A DNA stretch of 64,000 bases from Sulfitobacter sp. HNIBRBA3233 (GTDB lineage: Bacteria; Pseudomonadota; Alphaproteobacteria; Rhodobacterales; Rhodobacteraceae): assembly GCF_040149665.1 (NCBI RefSeq), contig NZ_JBEFLP010000001.1:1178001-1242000 (forward strand), written 5' to 3'. Both the position numbers and the translations under genes were made by a program. The notes under the pieces are model-generated. The model had not been told where the DNA came from. It saw nothing but the letters and a program-made list of their open reading frames with translations, and did not search any database. This document shows positions 29,606 through 38,328 of the stretch, piece after piece. Each line of letters opens with the position of its first letter. Within the stretch, counting starts at the first letter, position 1.

Positions 29606-30901
29606 CTACTGTTTCTGTATCGTCTTGCGCAAGCGGCGGACCGCCCCCCAAACCACCAGCACCACGGGCACCGTGACAATGGCGGTCAGCATCCCCTTGC
29701 TCAGCCCCGTCACGTTGGTCAGCGGATAGAGAAGATAGGCCACCAGCGACACGGCGTAATAGCTGATCGCAACCACCGACAGCCCTTCGACCGTGTGCTG
29801 GAGGCGCAGTTGCAGATCCGCACGCCGGTCCAGCGACGCAAGGATCGCCTGATTCTGGGCCGAGCGTTCCACGTCCACCCGCGTCCGCAACAGATCCGAC
29901 GCGCGCGAGGCCCGCGCGGACATCCGCTCCAGCCGCTGTTCCATCGACACGACGGTGCGCATCGCAGGCTCGTAGCGGCGCATCATGAATTCACCGAACT
30001 CCTGCAAACCCTGAAAGCGGTTTTCGCGCAGGGCGTCGATCCGCTGGTAGACAATCGCCTTGTAGGCCGCCGTCCCCGCAAAGCGGAAGGCACTTTGCGC
30101 GACCACATTCTCAAGATCGACCGAGACATCGAGCAAGGCATCGAGCGTCGCCTCCGGCTCCGTCTCCTTCGCGCTCATCTTTGCCATGAGGTCGCTGATC
30201 CGGCGGTCCATGACGCCGACCTCTGCGCCGATCTCGCGGGTGAGGGCAAACCCCAGCATCGACATCGTCTTGTAGGTCTCGATCTCCAGCAGGCGCTGGA
30301 TGATACGACCCAGCCGCCGGTTGCCCGTCTCGGGTGCTGCGAAGACCGCGAACCGCATATGGCCTGCGGGGTCGATCCGGAAATCAGTCGCGACCACGGC
30401 GGCCTCGTCCAGCACATGCGCCACGGCCATGCTTTCGGGGACAAACCATTCGCGCAACAGCGACACGGTTTCCTTGGGATCCTGCGGCGACGGAATCAGC
30501 CGCAGCAAGGCCGAGGTCAATCGCTGCCCCGGTGCCTGTTCCAGCCAGCGGGCCGGAAAGACGTCGAATTCCGCCGGGTCGAAGGGACGTTCGCTCAGAT
30601 CATCACAGAAGGCGGTGTAGGTCACGACTTCGGTATGTTGTTCCCACTTGATGCGGTACTTGCCCATCTCGCCGTAGTAATGCGTGGCGTCGCGATCCGG
30701 CAGCGGCGCGCCATAGTGTTTCAGCAGGCTGACCAGATGCTCCATATCGCGCGACCTGTCGCGGTTGCGCGCGGCGGCGTCGCCCGACTGCTTGATCGCG
30801 AGAAACGCCACCACCTGCGGAGGCGCGGTATCCGGGAAGGGCCGCGCATGCAACTCTCCGGTCAGGCTGTAACGGAGCGGGTGGTCTTCGATCTGGGGCA
30901 T
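29606..30901 (-). CDS. DUF3422 family membrane protein
   Basis: 431 residues from the ATG at 30901. The start HPLRYSLTGELHARPF is the hallmark of DUF3422 proteins. A central alpha-rich region holds ISDLMAKMSAKETEPEATLDALLDVSVDLENV and coiled-coil-like helices (MSARASRASDLLRTRVDVERSAQNQAILASLDRRADLQLRLQ). Two C-terminal membrane helices (VVAISYYAVSLVAYLLYPL and MLTAIVTVPVVLVVWGAV) anchor it. The C-terminal layout resembles RmuC- or CorA-like arrangements, but the function is unknown. Single gene, divergent from the MATE exporter. Confidence 0.85.
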   Translation of the reverse strand: MPQIEDHPLRYSLTGELHARPFPDTAPPQVVAFLAIKQSGDAAARNRDRSRDMEHLVSLLKHYGAPLPDRDATHYYGEMGKYRIKWEQHTEVVTYTAFCDDLSERPFDPAEFDVFPARWLEQAPGQRLTSALLRLIPSPQDPKETVSLLREWFVPESMAVAHVLDEAAVVATDFRIDPAGHMRFAVFAAPETGNRRLGRIIQRLLEIETYKTMSMLGFALTREIGAEVGVMDRRISDLMAKMSAKETEPEATLDALLDVSVDLENVVAQSAFRFAGTAAYKAIVYQRIDALRENRFQGLQEFGEFMMRRYEPAMRTVVSMEQRLERMSARASRASDLLRTRVDVERSAQNQAILASLDRRADLQLRLQHTVEGLSVVAISYYAVSLVAYLLYPLTNVTGLSKGMLTAIVTVPVVLVVWGAVRRLRKTIQKQ

Positions 30902-31113
30902 GAGCCTACTTCCTTGGGCAACTTGCGGTGGTCGTCTCGGCACCACAAATGCCGCACTGCCCCAACACCTTGCAACGTAGAAGTGACGCGATCAAAGACA
31001 AAACAGGGACACCGCTGTATACAGTGCCGCCTATCGGAAAGGTATCGCAGCCTTGGAACGGCGGCGCACGGCGCTAGTTCTGCGTGGTTCGCCCAAGCCC
31101 GAAGGAATTTCCG

Positions 31114-32535
31114 ATGCCAGATGCCGCCCAGGACAGTGCCCCGCAGTCCGGCAAGAAAGGAGAGCGCGACCTGACCAAGGGACCGGTCTGGAAAGCCCTG
31201 ACCGTGATGTCCGCCCCGATGAGCTTTGGCATCCTCGCGGTGCTGAGTGTGGGTCTGGCCGATGCCTATTTCCTCGGCCAGCTTGGCGAGACGGAACTGG
31301 CAGCGGTGGGGTATATCTATCCGGTGACCACGGCGATCATCTCGCTCAGCATCGGGATGAGCGCGGGGGCCAATGCCGCGCTCAGCCAGGGCGTCGGACG
31401 CGGTGACGATGCCGAGGCGACACAGCGCCTCGGCCTGCACGCCATCGGGATCGGTCTGGCCACGGGGATTACGGTCGCGGTGCTGTTCTGGCTGGCCTAT
31501 CCGCTTATTTTCGCGGCAATGGGCGCCGATGACGCCAGCGCCGAGGCGATTGCGCAATACGCCCCCTACTGGGCCATGAGCTTTCCGTTCCTTGTCTTGA
31601 TGATGATCACCAATTCGGTCTTCCGCTCCCACGGGGACAGTGTGACATCGGCGGTGGTGATGGTGGTCCAGGCCGTCATCAACATCGCGCTCAACCCGTT
31701 GCTGATCTTCGGCATGTGGGGCCTGCCGGAACTCGGGATGCAGGGGGCCGCAGTTGCGACCCTGACCGGACGCTCCATCGCCAGCTCGATCGCGCTGTTC
31801 ATCGCGTGGCGGCGCGGCCTTCTGGGCTGGTGCGGCAGGTTGTTCAACGGGCTGGCGGGCTCGGCCAAGCGGATATTCAACGTCGGCGCACCGGCGGCTT
31901 TCTCGAATGCGATCAACCCTGCCGGTATGGCGCTGGTCACTGCGGCCGTCTCGACCGTCGGAGACGCCGCCGTGGCCGGTTTCGGCGCCGCAACACGGGT
32001 GCAATCCGTGGCGCTGGTGCCGCTGATGGCGCTTTCGTCGGGGATTGCACCGGTCGTCGGGCAGAACTGGGGCGCGCAGGCCCGCGACCGCGCGCAGGAT
32101 GCGGTGCACTGGGCCTTTATCTTCTGCACCGGCTACGGTGTCTTTCTGGCGCTCATCCTGGGCATCTTCGCGGACCCGATCGCGGGGCTGCTGGCCGCAG
32201 GTGACGCGGATCAGGCCTACGCCGCGCAATACCTGCGCTTCGTCGGTGCCAGCTTCTTTGGCTACGGTCTGCTGGTCAGTGCAAATTCGGCGATGAACGC
32301 CCGCGACAAACCGTTGTGGTCGATGGGCCTGAGCCTCGGGCGAATCTTTGCCATCTATCTGCCGCTGGCATGGGTCGGCGCATTGACCCTAGGGTTTACC
32401 GGTATCGTCGCCGCCGCCGTTGCCGCGAACCTTCTGGGGGCATGGGGGGCAGTGGTTGCCACCCGGTCGGTCGCGCTGAACCGCATCGACCTTGGCCTTG
32501 TGTCATTCCTTGCCGCACGGCGCGATTGCGCCTGA
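31114..32535 (+). CDS. MATE-family multidrug/cation exporter
   Basis: 473 residues from the ATG at 31114, with GAAGGAA upstream. Twelve membrane segments in two similar halves: an N-terminal half from WKALTVMSAPMSFGILAVLSVGLADAYFLGQLGETELAAVGY and a second half from RIFNVGAPAAFSNAINPAGMALVTAAV, with the internal GAATRVQSVALVPLMALSSGIAPVVGQNWGA motif typical of MATE proteins. It exports drugs or organic cations using a Na+ or H+ gradient. The substrate is unknown. It stands alone and ends at a strong bidirectional terminator. Confidence 0.93.
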   Translation: MPDAAQDSAPQSGKKGERDLTKGPVWKALTVMSAPMSFGILAVLSVGLADAYFLGQLGETELAAVGYIYPVTTAIISLSIGMSAGANAALSQGVGRGDDAEATQRLGLHAIGIGLATGITVAVLFWLAYPLIFAAMGADDASAEAIAQYAPYWAMSFPFLVLMMITNSVFRSHGDSVTSAVVMVVQAVINIALNPLLIFGMWGLPELGMQGAAVATLTGRSIASSIALFIAWRRGLLGWCGRLFNGLAGSAKRIFNVGAPAAFSNAINPAGMALVTAAVSTVGDAAVAGFGAATRVQSVALVPLMALSSGIAPVVGQNWGAQARDRAQDAVHWAFIFCTGYGVFLALILGIFADPIAGLLAAGDADQAYAAQYLRFVGASFFGYGLLVSANSAMNARDKPLWSMGLSLGRIFAIYLPLAWVGALTLGFTGIVAAAVAANLLGAWGAVVATRSVALNRIDLGLVSFLAARRDCA

Positions 32536-32556
32536 CGCTGGTTCGGCAAAGGAAAA

Positions 32557-32586
32557 GGCGCCCGACATCGCTGCCGGGCGCCTTTT
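32557..32586. terminator. Bidirectional intrinsic terminator
   Basis: AAAA-GGCGCCCG, a ten-base loop, then CGGGCGCC-TTTT: a perfect 8-bp GC stem with A and T runs on both sides, between the MATE gene (+) and pntB (-). Confidence 0.85.
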
Positions 32587-32642
32587 GCCGTTGTTGTGGC
32601 TCAGCCATCCCCTTTTGAGGGCGCGTGGCTGGTGCCTCGGGA

Positions 32643-34133
32643 TCAGTCGATCATCGGCAACAGCTTGTCGAGCGACGCCTTGGCATCCCCGTAGAACATG
32701 CGCGTGTTGTCCTTGAAGAACAGCGGGTTCTCGATACCGGAGTATCCCGTCCCCTGCCCGCGCTTGGACACGAAGACCTGCTTGGCTTTCCAGCATTCCA
32801 GAACCGGCATACCGGCGATGGGGCTGTTTGGGTCGTCCTGTGCGGCGGGGTTCACGATGTCGTTCGACCCGATGACAATCGCCACGTCCGTGTCCGGGAA
32901 ATCATCGTTGATCTCGTCCATCTCAAGCACGATGTCATAGGGCACCTTGGCTTCGGCCAGCAGCACGTTCATGTGGCCGGGCAGACGCCCCGCAACGGGG
33001 TGGATCGCAAAGCGGACGTTCTTGCCCGCTGCGCGCAGCTTCTTGACCAGTTCGCTGACCGCCGTCTGGGCCTGCGCCACCGCCATGCCGTAGCCTGGGA
33101 TGATGATGATGCTTTCGGCCTCGTTCAGCGCCTGTGCGACACCGTCCGCCTCGATCGCGACCTGCTCGCCGTCGACTGCCATCTGCTCACCCGCAGGGCC
33201 GCCGAAGCCACCAAGGATCACCGACACGAAGGACCGGTTCATCGCCTTGCACATGATGTAGCTCAGGATCGCACCGGAAGAACCAACCAGCGCACCGACC
33301 ACGATCAGCAGATCATTGCCAAGGCTGAAACCGATGGCCGCCGCCGCCCAGCCGGAATAGCTGTTAAGCATCGACACCACGACAGGCATGTCCGCCCCGC
33401 CGATGCCCATGATCAGGTGATACCCGATGAACAGGGCCGCAACCGTCAGCAGAAGCAGCGGGATGAAGCCACCGGAGGTGAGGTACCAGATCAGGCAGAG
33501 CGCCGAGATGACCGCCGCCGCGATGTTCAGCAGGTGACCACCGGGCAGCTTTTCCGCAGCGCTGCTGACACGGCCAGCCAGCTTGCCGTAGGCAATGACC
33601 GATCCGGTGAAGGTCACGGCACCGATCCAGATCCCGAGCACCAGTTCGACGCGCAGGATGTTGATCTCGACACCGGTTTTCTTCGCCACGATTGCCGCGA
33701 ACCCGCGGAACTGATCGGCAACCTCTTTCGCGGCGCCCGTCAGCGTGCCGTAGCTTTCCTGCGGGAACGGCAGGCCGGCATCAGCGAAGGCGGCCGCCAC
33801 GCGACCGATTTCGATATGGGCGTTCAGACCGACGAACACCGCCGCCAGACCCACAAGGCTGTGCATCGCCGCAACCAGTTCGGGCATCTGCGTCATCTGC
33901 ACCCGTGTCGCCAGCTGGTAGCCGATGGCACCGCCGCCGATGATCAGCGGGATAGACAGCCACCACAGGCCCGCACCGGGCCCAAGCAGCGTTGCCGCCA
34001 CCGCCAGCGCCATGCCGACAATACCGTACCAGACCGCACGTTTCGCGCTTTCCTGTCCCGAAAGACCGCCAAGCGAGAGAATGAACAAGATCGCCGCAAC
34101 GACGTAAGCGGCTGTTGTGAAACCGTATTCCAT
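32643..34133 (-). CDS. pntB: NAD(P) transhydrogenase subunit beta
   Basis: 496 residues. Membrane domain (dII) in the first about 260 residues, with [36 protein letters not shown] and further helices, then the NADP(H)-binding domain III with [21 protein letters not shown] and [27 protein letters not shown]. With PntA it couples the proton gradient to hydride transfer from NADH to NADP+. The start is 14 bp after pntA. NADPH supply for biosynthesis and oxidative stress is its general role. Confidence 0.96.
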   Translation of the reverse strand: MEYGFTTAAYVVAAILFILSLGGLSGQESAKRAVWYGIVGMALAVAATLLGPGAGLWWLSIPLIIGGGAIGYQLATRVQMTQMPELVAAMHSLVGLAAVFVGLNAHIEIGRVAAAFADAGLPFPQESYGTLTGAAKEVADQFRGFAAIVAKKTGVEINILRVELVLGIWIGAVTFTGSVIAYGKLAGRVSSAAEKLPGGHLLNIAAAVISALCLIWYLTSGGFIPLLLLTVAALFIGYHLIMGIGGADMPVVVSMLNSYSGWAAAAIGFSLGNDLLIVVGALVGSSGAILSYIMCKAMNRSFVSVILGGFGGPAGEQMAVDGEQVAIEADGVAQALNEAESIIIIPGYGMAVAQAQTAVSELVKKLRAAGKNVRFAIHPVAGRLPGHMNVLLAEAKVPYDIVLEMDEINDDFPDTDVAIVIGSNDIVNPAAQDDPNSPIAGMPVLECWKAKQVFVSKRGQGTGYSGIENPLFFKDNTRMFYGDAKASLDKLLPMID

Positions 34134-34147
34134 CTATTCAGCCTCCT

Positions 34148-35722
34148 TCAGGATTTCTGGAACATGGCGAGCATGCGCCGTGTCACGAGGAAGCCGCCGA
34201 AGATGTTGATCCCACACATGAAGACCGACAGGGCAGCAAGAATGATCACGAGGAAGGAGCCCGAGCCGATCTGCATCAGCGCCCCCAGCACGATGATCGA
34301 GGAAATCGCGTTCGTCACCGCCATCAGCGGCGTGTGCAGGCTGTGCGCCACGCCCCAGATGACCTGGAAACCGATGAATACGGAAAGAACGAAGACGATG
34401 AAGTGCTGCATGAAGCTCGCTGGTGCAACCAGTCCCACCAGCAGCAAAAGCGCGCCGCCAATGGCCAGCAGGCCGACCTGCTGTTTGGTCTGCGCCTTGA
34501 AGGCTTCGACTTCCGCCTGCTTTTTCTCTTCGGGCGTCAGCTCCTTTGCCTTTTCCTTCTTCGGCTGTGCCGCAATCGCGGCCACCTTTGGCTTCGGCGG
34601 CGGGTATGTGATTTCCTTGTCATGGGCGATGGTCGCCCCGCGGATTACATCGTCGTCCATGTTGTGGTTGATCTGACCGTCCTTTTCGGGCGTCAGGTCA
34701 GTCAGCAGGTGACGGATGTTGGTCGCGTACAGCGTTGACGCCTGCGTGCCCATCCGGCTGGGGAAGTCGGTGTAGCCGATGATGGTAACGCCGTTCTCGG
34801 TGACGATCTTCTCGTCCTTGACGGTCAGCTTGCAGTTGCCGCCCTTCTCTGCCGCGAGATCGACAATGACCGAGCCCGGCTTCATCGCCGCGACCATGTC
34901 TTCGGTCCACAGCTCGGGGGCTTCGCGGTTGGGGATCAGCGCGGTGGTGATGACGATATCGACATCGGGGGCCAGTTCGCGGAACTTCGCCAGCTGGGCC
35001 TCGCGGAACTCGGGCGACGAAACAGAGGCATAGCCGCCGGAGGAGGATCCGTCCTGCTGCTCTTCCTCGAAATCGAGATAGACGAACTCGGCGCCCATGC
35101 TTTCGACCTGCTCGGCCACTTCGGGGCGCACGTCAAAGGCCAGCGTGATCGCGCCAAGGCTGGTCGAGGTGCCGATCGCGGCCAGACCGGCGACACCGGC
35201 GCCAACGACGAGAACCTTGGCCGGGGGCACACGGCCCGCCGCGGTGATCTGTCCGGTAAAGAAGCGGCCGAAGTTGTTGCCCGCTTCGATCACCGCGCGG
35301 TAGCCCGCGATATTTGCCATGGACGACAGCGCGTCCATCTTCTGCGCGCGGCTGATGCGCGGGATCATTTCCATCGCAACGACGGTGGCACCCTTCTTGG
35401 CGGCGGCCTCCATCTTGGCCTCGTCCGCGACGGGGCTGAAGAACGAGATCAGCGTCTGGCCTTCGCGCAGCCGCTTCATTTCCGTATCGTCAGGGACACG
35501 CACCTTGGCGACGATATCCGCGGCTTTCCACAGCGCGGCGGCGGTCTTGACCACTTCCACACCGGCCGCCTCATAGGCAGCATCGTCAAACCCCGAGCGT
35601 TCGCCCGCACCGGATTCGATCAGGCATTCATGCCCGAGCTTTTGTAACTGTCCCGCACTCTCGGGCGTCATCGCCACGCGGCGCTCGCCTTCGAATACCT
35701 CTTTAGGTGTCCCGATCTTCAC
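34148..35722 (-). CDS. pntA: NAD(P) transhydrogenase subunit alpha (single-chain)
   Basis: 524 residues starting at a GTG with GGGAGA upstream (first residues MKIGTPKEVFEGERRVAMTP). The NAD(H)-binding domain I contains RVPPAKVLVVGAGVAGLAAIGTSTSLGAI and the mobile loop YTDFPSRMGTQASTLYATNIRHLL. A charged linker (PKKEKAKELTPEEKKQAE) leads to C-terminal membrane helices. Many alphaproteobacteria split this protein into PntAA and PntAB; here it is one chain, as in E. coli. It is transcribed with pntB. Confidence 0.95.
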   Translation of the reverse strand: MKIGTPKEVFEGERRVAMTPESAGQLQKLGHECLIESGAGERSGFDDAAYEAAGVEVVKTAAALWKAADIVAKVRVPDDTEMKRLREGQTLISFFSPVADEAKMEAAAKKGATVVAMEMIPRISRAQKMDALSSMANIAGYRAVIEAGNNFGRFFTGQITAAGRVPPAKVLVVGAGVAGLAAIGTSTSLGAITLAFDVRPEVAEQVESMGAEFVYLDFEEEQQDGSSSGGYASVSSPEFREAQLAKFRELAPDVDIVITTALIPNREAPELWTEDMVAAMKPGSVIVDLAAEKGGNCKLTVKDEKIVTENGVTIIGYTDFPSRMGTQASTLYATNIRHLLTDLTPEKDGQINHNMDDDVIRGATIAHDKEITYPPPKPKVAAIAAQPKKEKAKELTPEEKKQAEVEAFKAQTKQQVGLLAIGGALLLLVGLVAPASFMQHFIVFVLSVFIGFQVIWGVAHSLHTPLMAVTNAISSIIVLGALMQIGSGSFLVIILAALSVFMCGINIFGGFLVTRRMLAMFQKS

Positions 35723-36056
35723 TCAAAATCTCCCAAAATCCTGTTTGGTGCGAAACTGGCGTGTCGCAGATGTCCAGTTGACCTAGCGCGCCCCCCAACG
35801 GACCACAAGCACCGCGGCCCCAGATTGAAAGCCCCGACGCCACTTTTTCGGGCAAAACGCCCAGTTTTTAGCAGTATACAATGGCATACATTCCCGCAAC
35901 TTTATTTCAAGCAACGCGCATCCGGCGAAATAATGAAACCCGACCGTTTCCGCCACCCCCTAGATTCGGCATGCCTTCAACTTATCCGCGCACCGGTTTG
36001 CGTTTCGCTGCGTCATGCCTAGTCTGTGGAGGAACTGAATTCGGGAGAAAACCATA
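35723..36056. other. Divergent intergenic region, pntAB / SDR
   Basis: 334 bp without a credible gene; it is clearly more AT-rich than its surroundings, especially 35830-35940. It must hold the promoters of pntAB (left) and of the SDR gene (right). A weak GTAT...ATAC pair (35874-35889) and a four-base-pair hairpin followed by TTTTT are present, but neither is strong enough to call. Confidence 0.6.
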
Positions 36057-36809
36057 ATGACACTCAAAGGCAAACACGCCCTCATCACCGGCGGCGGCAC
36101 AGGCATCGGGCTGGCCATCGCCCGGTCGTTCGCGGCGCAAGGGGCGCATGTGACGATCACCGGTCGCCGGCAGGAAGTGCTGGACGAGGTCGCCACCGAC
36201 GCCATGACGCCGCTGGCGATGGATGTGCGCGACGAAGACGATGTGGTCGCCAAGATCGCGCAGGCGGTGGACCGCAACGGCCCCGTGCAGATCTGCGTGC
36301 CCAACGCGGGGCTGGCCACGGGCAAAGCGGCGCACAAGACCGACATGGCATTCTGGCGCGACATGATGGCCACCAACCTCGACGGGGCCTTCCTGACCGT
36401 GCGGGAAAGCCTCAAGACGATGCGCGAAACCGACTGGGGCCGCGTGATCGCGATTTCCTCCATGGCAGGGATCAAGGGGTTGCCGGGGGCCACGTGCTAT
36501 ACCGCGTCCAAACACGGGATGATCGGCCTGATCCGCGCGCTGAGCGAGGAGTACATGGGCAAGCCCTATACGTTCAACGCGCTCTGCCCCGGATATGTCG
36601 ATACCGATATCGTGACCCGCAACACCGCGTCCATATCGGCCCGCGCAGGCATTTCAGAGGACGCGGCACGCGATGTGATGGTCAATGCAAACCGCCACAA
36701 ACGCCTGATCACGGTCGACGAGGTGTCGGCGGCAGCGAACTGGCTGGTCGGTGAGGGGTCGGGCAGTATCAACGGTCAGTGCATCGAAATCGCGGGCGGC
36801 CAGATGTAG
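36057..36809 (+). CDS. Short-chain dehydrogenase/reductase
   Basis: 250 residues. Classical SDR: cofactor loop TGGGTGIGLAIA (residues about 11-22), NAG motif (PNAGLAT), catalytic Ser in ISSMAGIKG and the Y-x3-K pair in YTASKHG, and a C-terminal SGSINGQCIEIAGGQM. It is similar in layout to 3-hydroxybutyrate dehydrogenases and other 3-hydroxyacyl oxidoreductases, but the substrate cannot be fixed. The start follows GGGAGAAAA. Single gene, converging on the puuD-like gene. Confidence 0.88.
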   Translation: MTLKGKHALITGGGTGIGLAIARSFAAQGAHVTITGRRQEVLDEVATDAMTPLAMDVRDEDDVVAKIAQAVDRNGPVQICVPNAGLATGKAAHKTDMAFWRDMMATNLDGAFLTVRESLKTMRETDWGRVIAISSMAGIKGLPGATCYTASKHGMIGLIRALSEEYMGKPYTFNALCPGYVDTDIVTRNTASISARAGISEDAARDVMVNANRHKRLITVDEVSAAANWLVGEGSGSINGQCIEIAGGQM

Positions 36810-36823
36810 CCTGCAAAAGGATC

Positions 36824-36853
36824 GGGCCGTCCGTGCGCCAGCGCGGTCGGCCC
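36824..36853. terminator. Hairpin between the SDR and amidotransferase-like genes
   Basis: GGGCCG and CGGCCC arms, with a further inner CCG/CGG pair around GCGCCAGCGC, lie in the 51-bp gap between convergent genes. There is no T run. Confidence 0.45.
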
Positions 36854-36860
36854 TGCGCTA

Positions 36861-37640
36861 TCAGCCCGCGTGTTGTAGCGCTGCGGGGCGCTGGCCGGCT
36901 GCCCAGGCGGACGCGGCCTGACCGAAGGCTTCGAAGAGCGGGCGCGACACCGGATCCTTCGCGGCCTCGTATTCCGGATGCCACTGCACCGCGAGGGTAA
37001 AGCCGGGCGCGCCGTCGATATAGATCGCCTCGGGCGTGCCATCCTCGGCGTAGCCGTCGATGACCACACGGCCACCGGGCGCCTTGATCCCCTGCCCGTG
37101 CAGGGTGTTGGTACGGACGACTTCCGCGCCCATGACCCGGTGAAACACGCCACCCTTGGTAAAGCGGACATCGTGGCGCAGTTCGAATTTTTCCTCGATC
37201 GTCCCGTCGGGAGGCATCCGGTGGTTCATCCGGCCCGGCAATTCGCGAATCTCAGGGTAGAGCGATCCGCCCATTGCGACGTTCACTTCCTGAAAGCCGC
37301 GGCAAATTCCGAGGATCGGCTGACCGGTCGCGACACAGGCCCGGGTCAGCTCAAGCGCCAGTCCGTCGCGCTTGCGGTCGAAGGTGCCATGCGCCTCCGT
37401 CTCGGGCTCTCCGTATTCTTCGGGATGCACGTTCGGACGCCCGCCGGTCAGCAGAAAGCCGTCGCAGCAGGCCATCAATTCCGCAATCGGAGCCACTTCC
37501 TGATCGGCGGGAACCACGAGGGGCAATCCGCCGGCCACTTCTGCGACCGCCTTGATGTTCATCGCCCCGGCGGCCTGAACGACGTATTGATCGTTGATGA
37601 GATGACTGTTTCCGATAATCCCGATGACAGGCCGTCTCAT
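36861..37640 (-). CDS. Class I glutamine amidotransferase-like hydrolase (PuuD/peptidase C26)
   Basis: 259 residues. The peptidase C26 fold shows RRPVIGIIGNSH at the start, LTGGRPNVHPEEYGE, the nucleophile elbow PILGICRGFQEVNV (catalytic Cys) and the His-Glu pair in LAVQWHPEYEAAKD. This group hydrolyses gamma-glutamyl bonds, for example gamma-glutamyl-GABA in putrescine breakdown. No other putrescine genes lie nearby, so the exact substrate is open. Single gene between two hairpins. Confidence 0.87.
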   Translation of the reverse strand: MRRPVIGIIGNSHLINDQYVVQAAGAMNIKAVAEVAGGLPLVVPADQEVAPIAELMACCDGFLLTGGRPNVHPEEYGEPETEAHGTFDRKRDGLALELTRACVATGQPILGICRGFQEVNVAMGGSLYPEIRELPGRMNHRMPPDGTIEEKFELRHDVRFTKGGVFHRVMGAEVVRTNTLHGQGIKAPGGRVVIDGYAEDGTPEAIYIDGAPGFTLAVQWHPEYEAAKDPVSRPLFEAFGQAASAWAAGQRPAALQHAG

Positions 37641-37705
37641 GTCGCACCTCGCTGGTTGATCTACCGGCAGAAGCTAGCAACTGCTGCCCGCGACCTCAAC
37701 ACCAC

Positions 37706-37736
37706 AAAAACGGGCGCGCCCAGTCGGAGGGCACGC
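37706..37736 (-). terminator. Intrinsic terminator of glcG
   Basis: On the minus strand GCGTGCCC, a seven-base loop, GGGCGCGC, CC, G, then TTTTT: 8-bp stem with one wobble pair and a T run, 31 bp past the glcG stop. Confidence 0.75.
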
Positions 37737-37766
37737 CTGCATTATTTTTGGGCAAATCTGGTGGCG

Positions 37767-38192
37767 TCAGATCTCGCCGATCAGGTTCGCCGCTTCGATG
37801 CCCGCCATGGCCGCAGCGGCATCATTGTCGGAGGTATCGCCGGTCACGCCGACCGCCCCGATCACGGCGCCCTTCGCGCTGCGCAAAAGCACACCGCCCG
37901 GCACCGGCACAACCTGACCGCCGAACACACCGTTGACCGCAGCCATGAAATAGGCCTGATCTTCCGCCCGCTTCATCTGCGCACCGCCGGACATGCCCAG
38001 CATCACGGCCCCGTAGGCTTTGCCGTGGGCAATCGCGAACCGGCCCACCGACGCCCCGTCCTGCCGTTCGAACGCGATCACATGTCCGCCCGCGTCCAGC
38101 ACCACAACCGACAGTGGCTTCAGTTCCAGCTCGGCACCTTTTTCGAACGCCTTGCGGATCACGGTCCGCGCTTTTCTCAGTGAAACAGTCAT
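37767..38192 (-). CDS. glcG: GlcG/HbpS family heme-binding-like protein
   Basis: 141 residues. It has the GlcG/HbpS (DUF336) pattern: LSVVVLDAGGHVIAFERQDGA, IAHGKAYGAVMLGMS, VNGVFGGQVVPVPGGVLLRSAKGAVIGAVGVTGDTSDND. Members bind heme or act as small-molecule sensors, and GlcG is encoded in glycolate operons. It lies 136 bp downstream of malate synthase G, as in E. coli glcGB where the order differs, supporting a glyoxylate-use context. Activity is unknown. Confidence 0.85.
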   Translation of the reverse strand: MTVSLRKARTVIRKAFEKGAELELKPLSVVVLDAGGHVIAFERQDGASVGRFAIAHGKAYGAVMLGMSGGAQMKRAEDQAYFMAAVNGVFGGQVVPVPGGVLLRSAKGAVIGAVGVTGDTSDNDAAAAMAGIEAANLIGEI

Positions 38193-38286
38193 GCTTCGTC
38201 CTTCCCTTTTTCTGCGGCCCCTTCCACGGGTACCGATTCTGTCTTCTTTTCCTGGCCTTCAGCCTCCGGCCAACCGCGCGCCTTGT

Positions 38287-38315
38287 GCGGGGCGGGGGCT
38301 GGCCCCCTTCCCCGC
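38287..38315 (-). promoter_or_regulatory. Intercistronic hairpin between glcB and glcG
   Basis: GCGGGG/CCCCGC and GGGGG/CCCCC arms stack around a four-base loop, with a small internal loop, directly after the glcB stop on the minus strand. It probably tunes glcG expression or stabilises glcB mRNA. Confidence 0.5.
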
Positions 38316-38328
38316 TGCGCCCCGCGCC

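Noticed and set aside
28793..31174. A 793-residue plus-strand frame over the DppC-like and DUF3422 genes
   Set aside because: It has Arg/Pro/His-rich composition typical of a shadow frame and covers two confident genes on other frames or strand.
35849..35869. GGGC-loop-GCCC with TTTTT as a terminator or small RNA end
   Set aside because: Only four base pairs in a divergent promoter region; expected by chance.
35874..35889. GTATAC...GCATAC pair as a GntR-type operator
   Set aside because: The arms share only four matched bases with an eight-base spacer; too weak to call.
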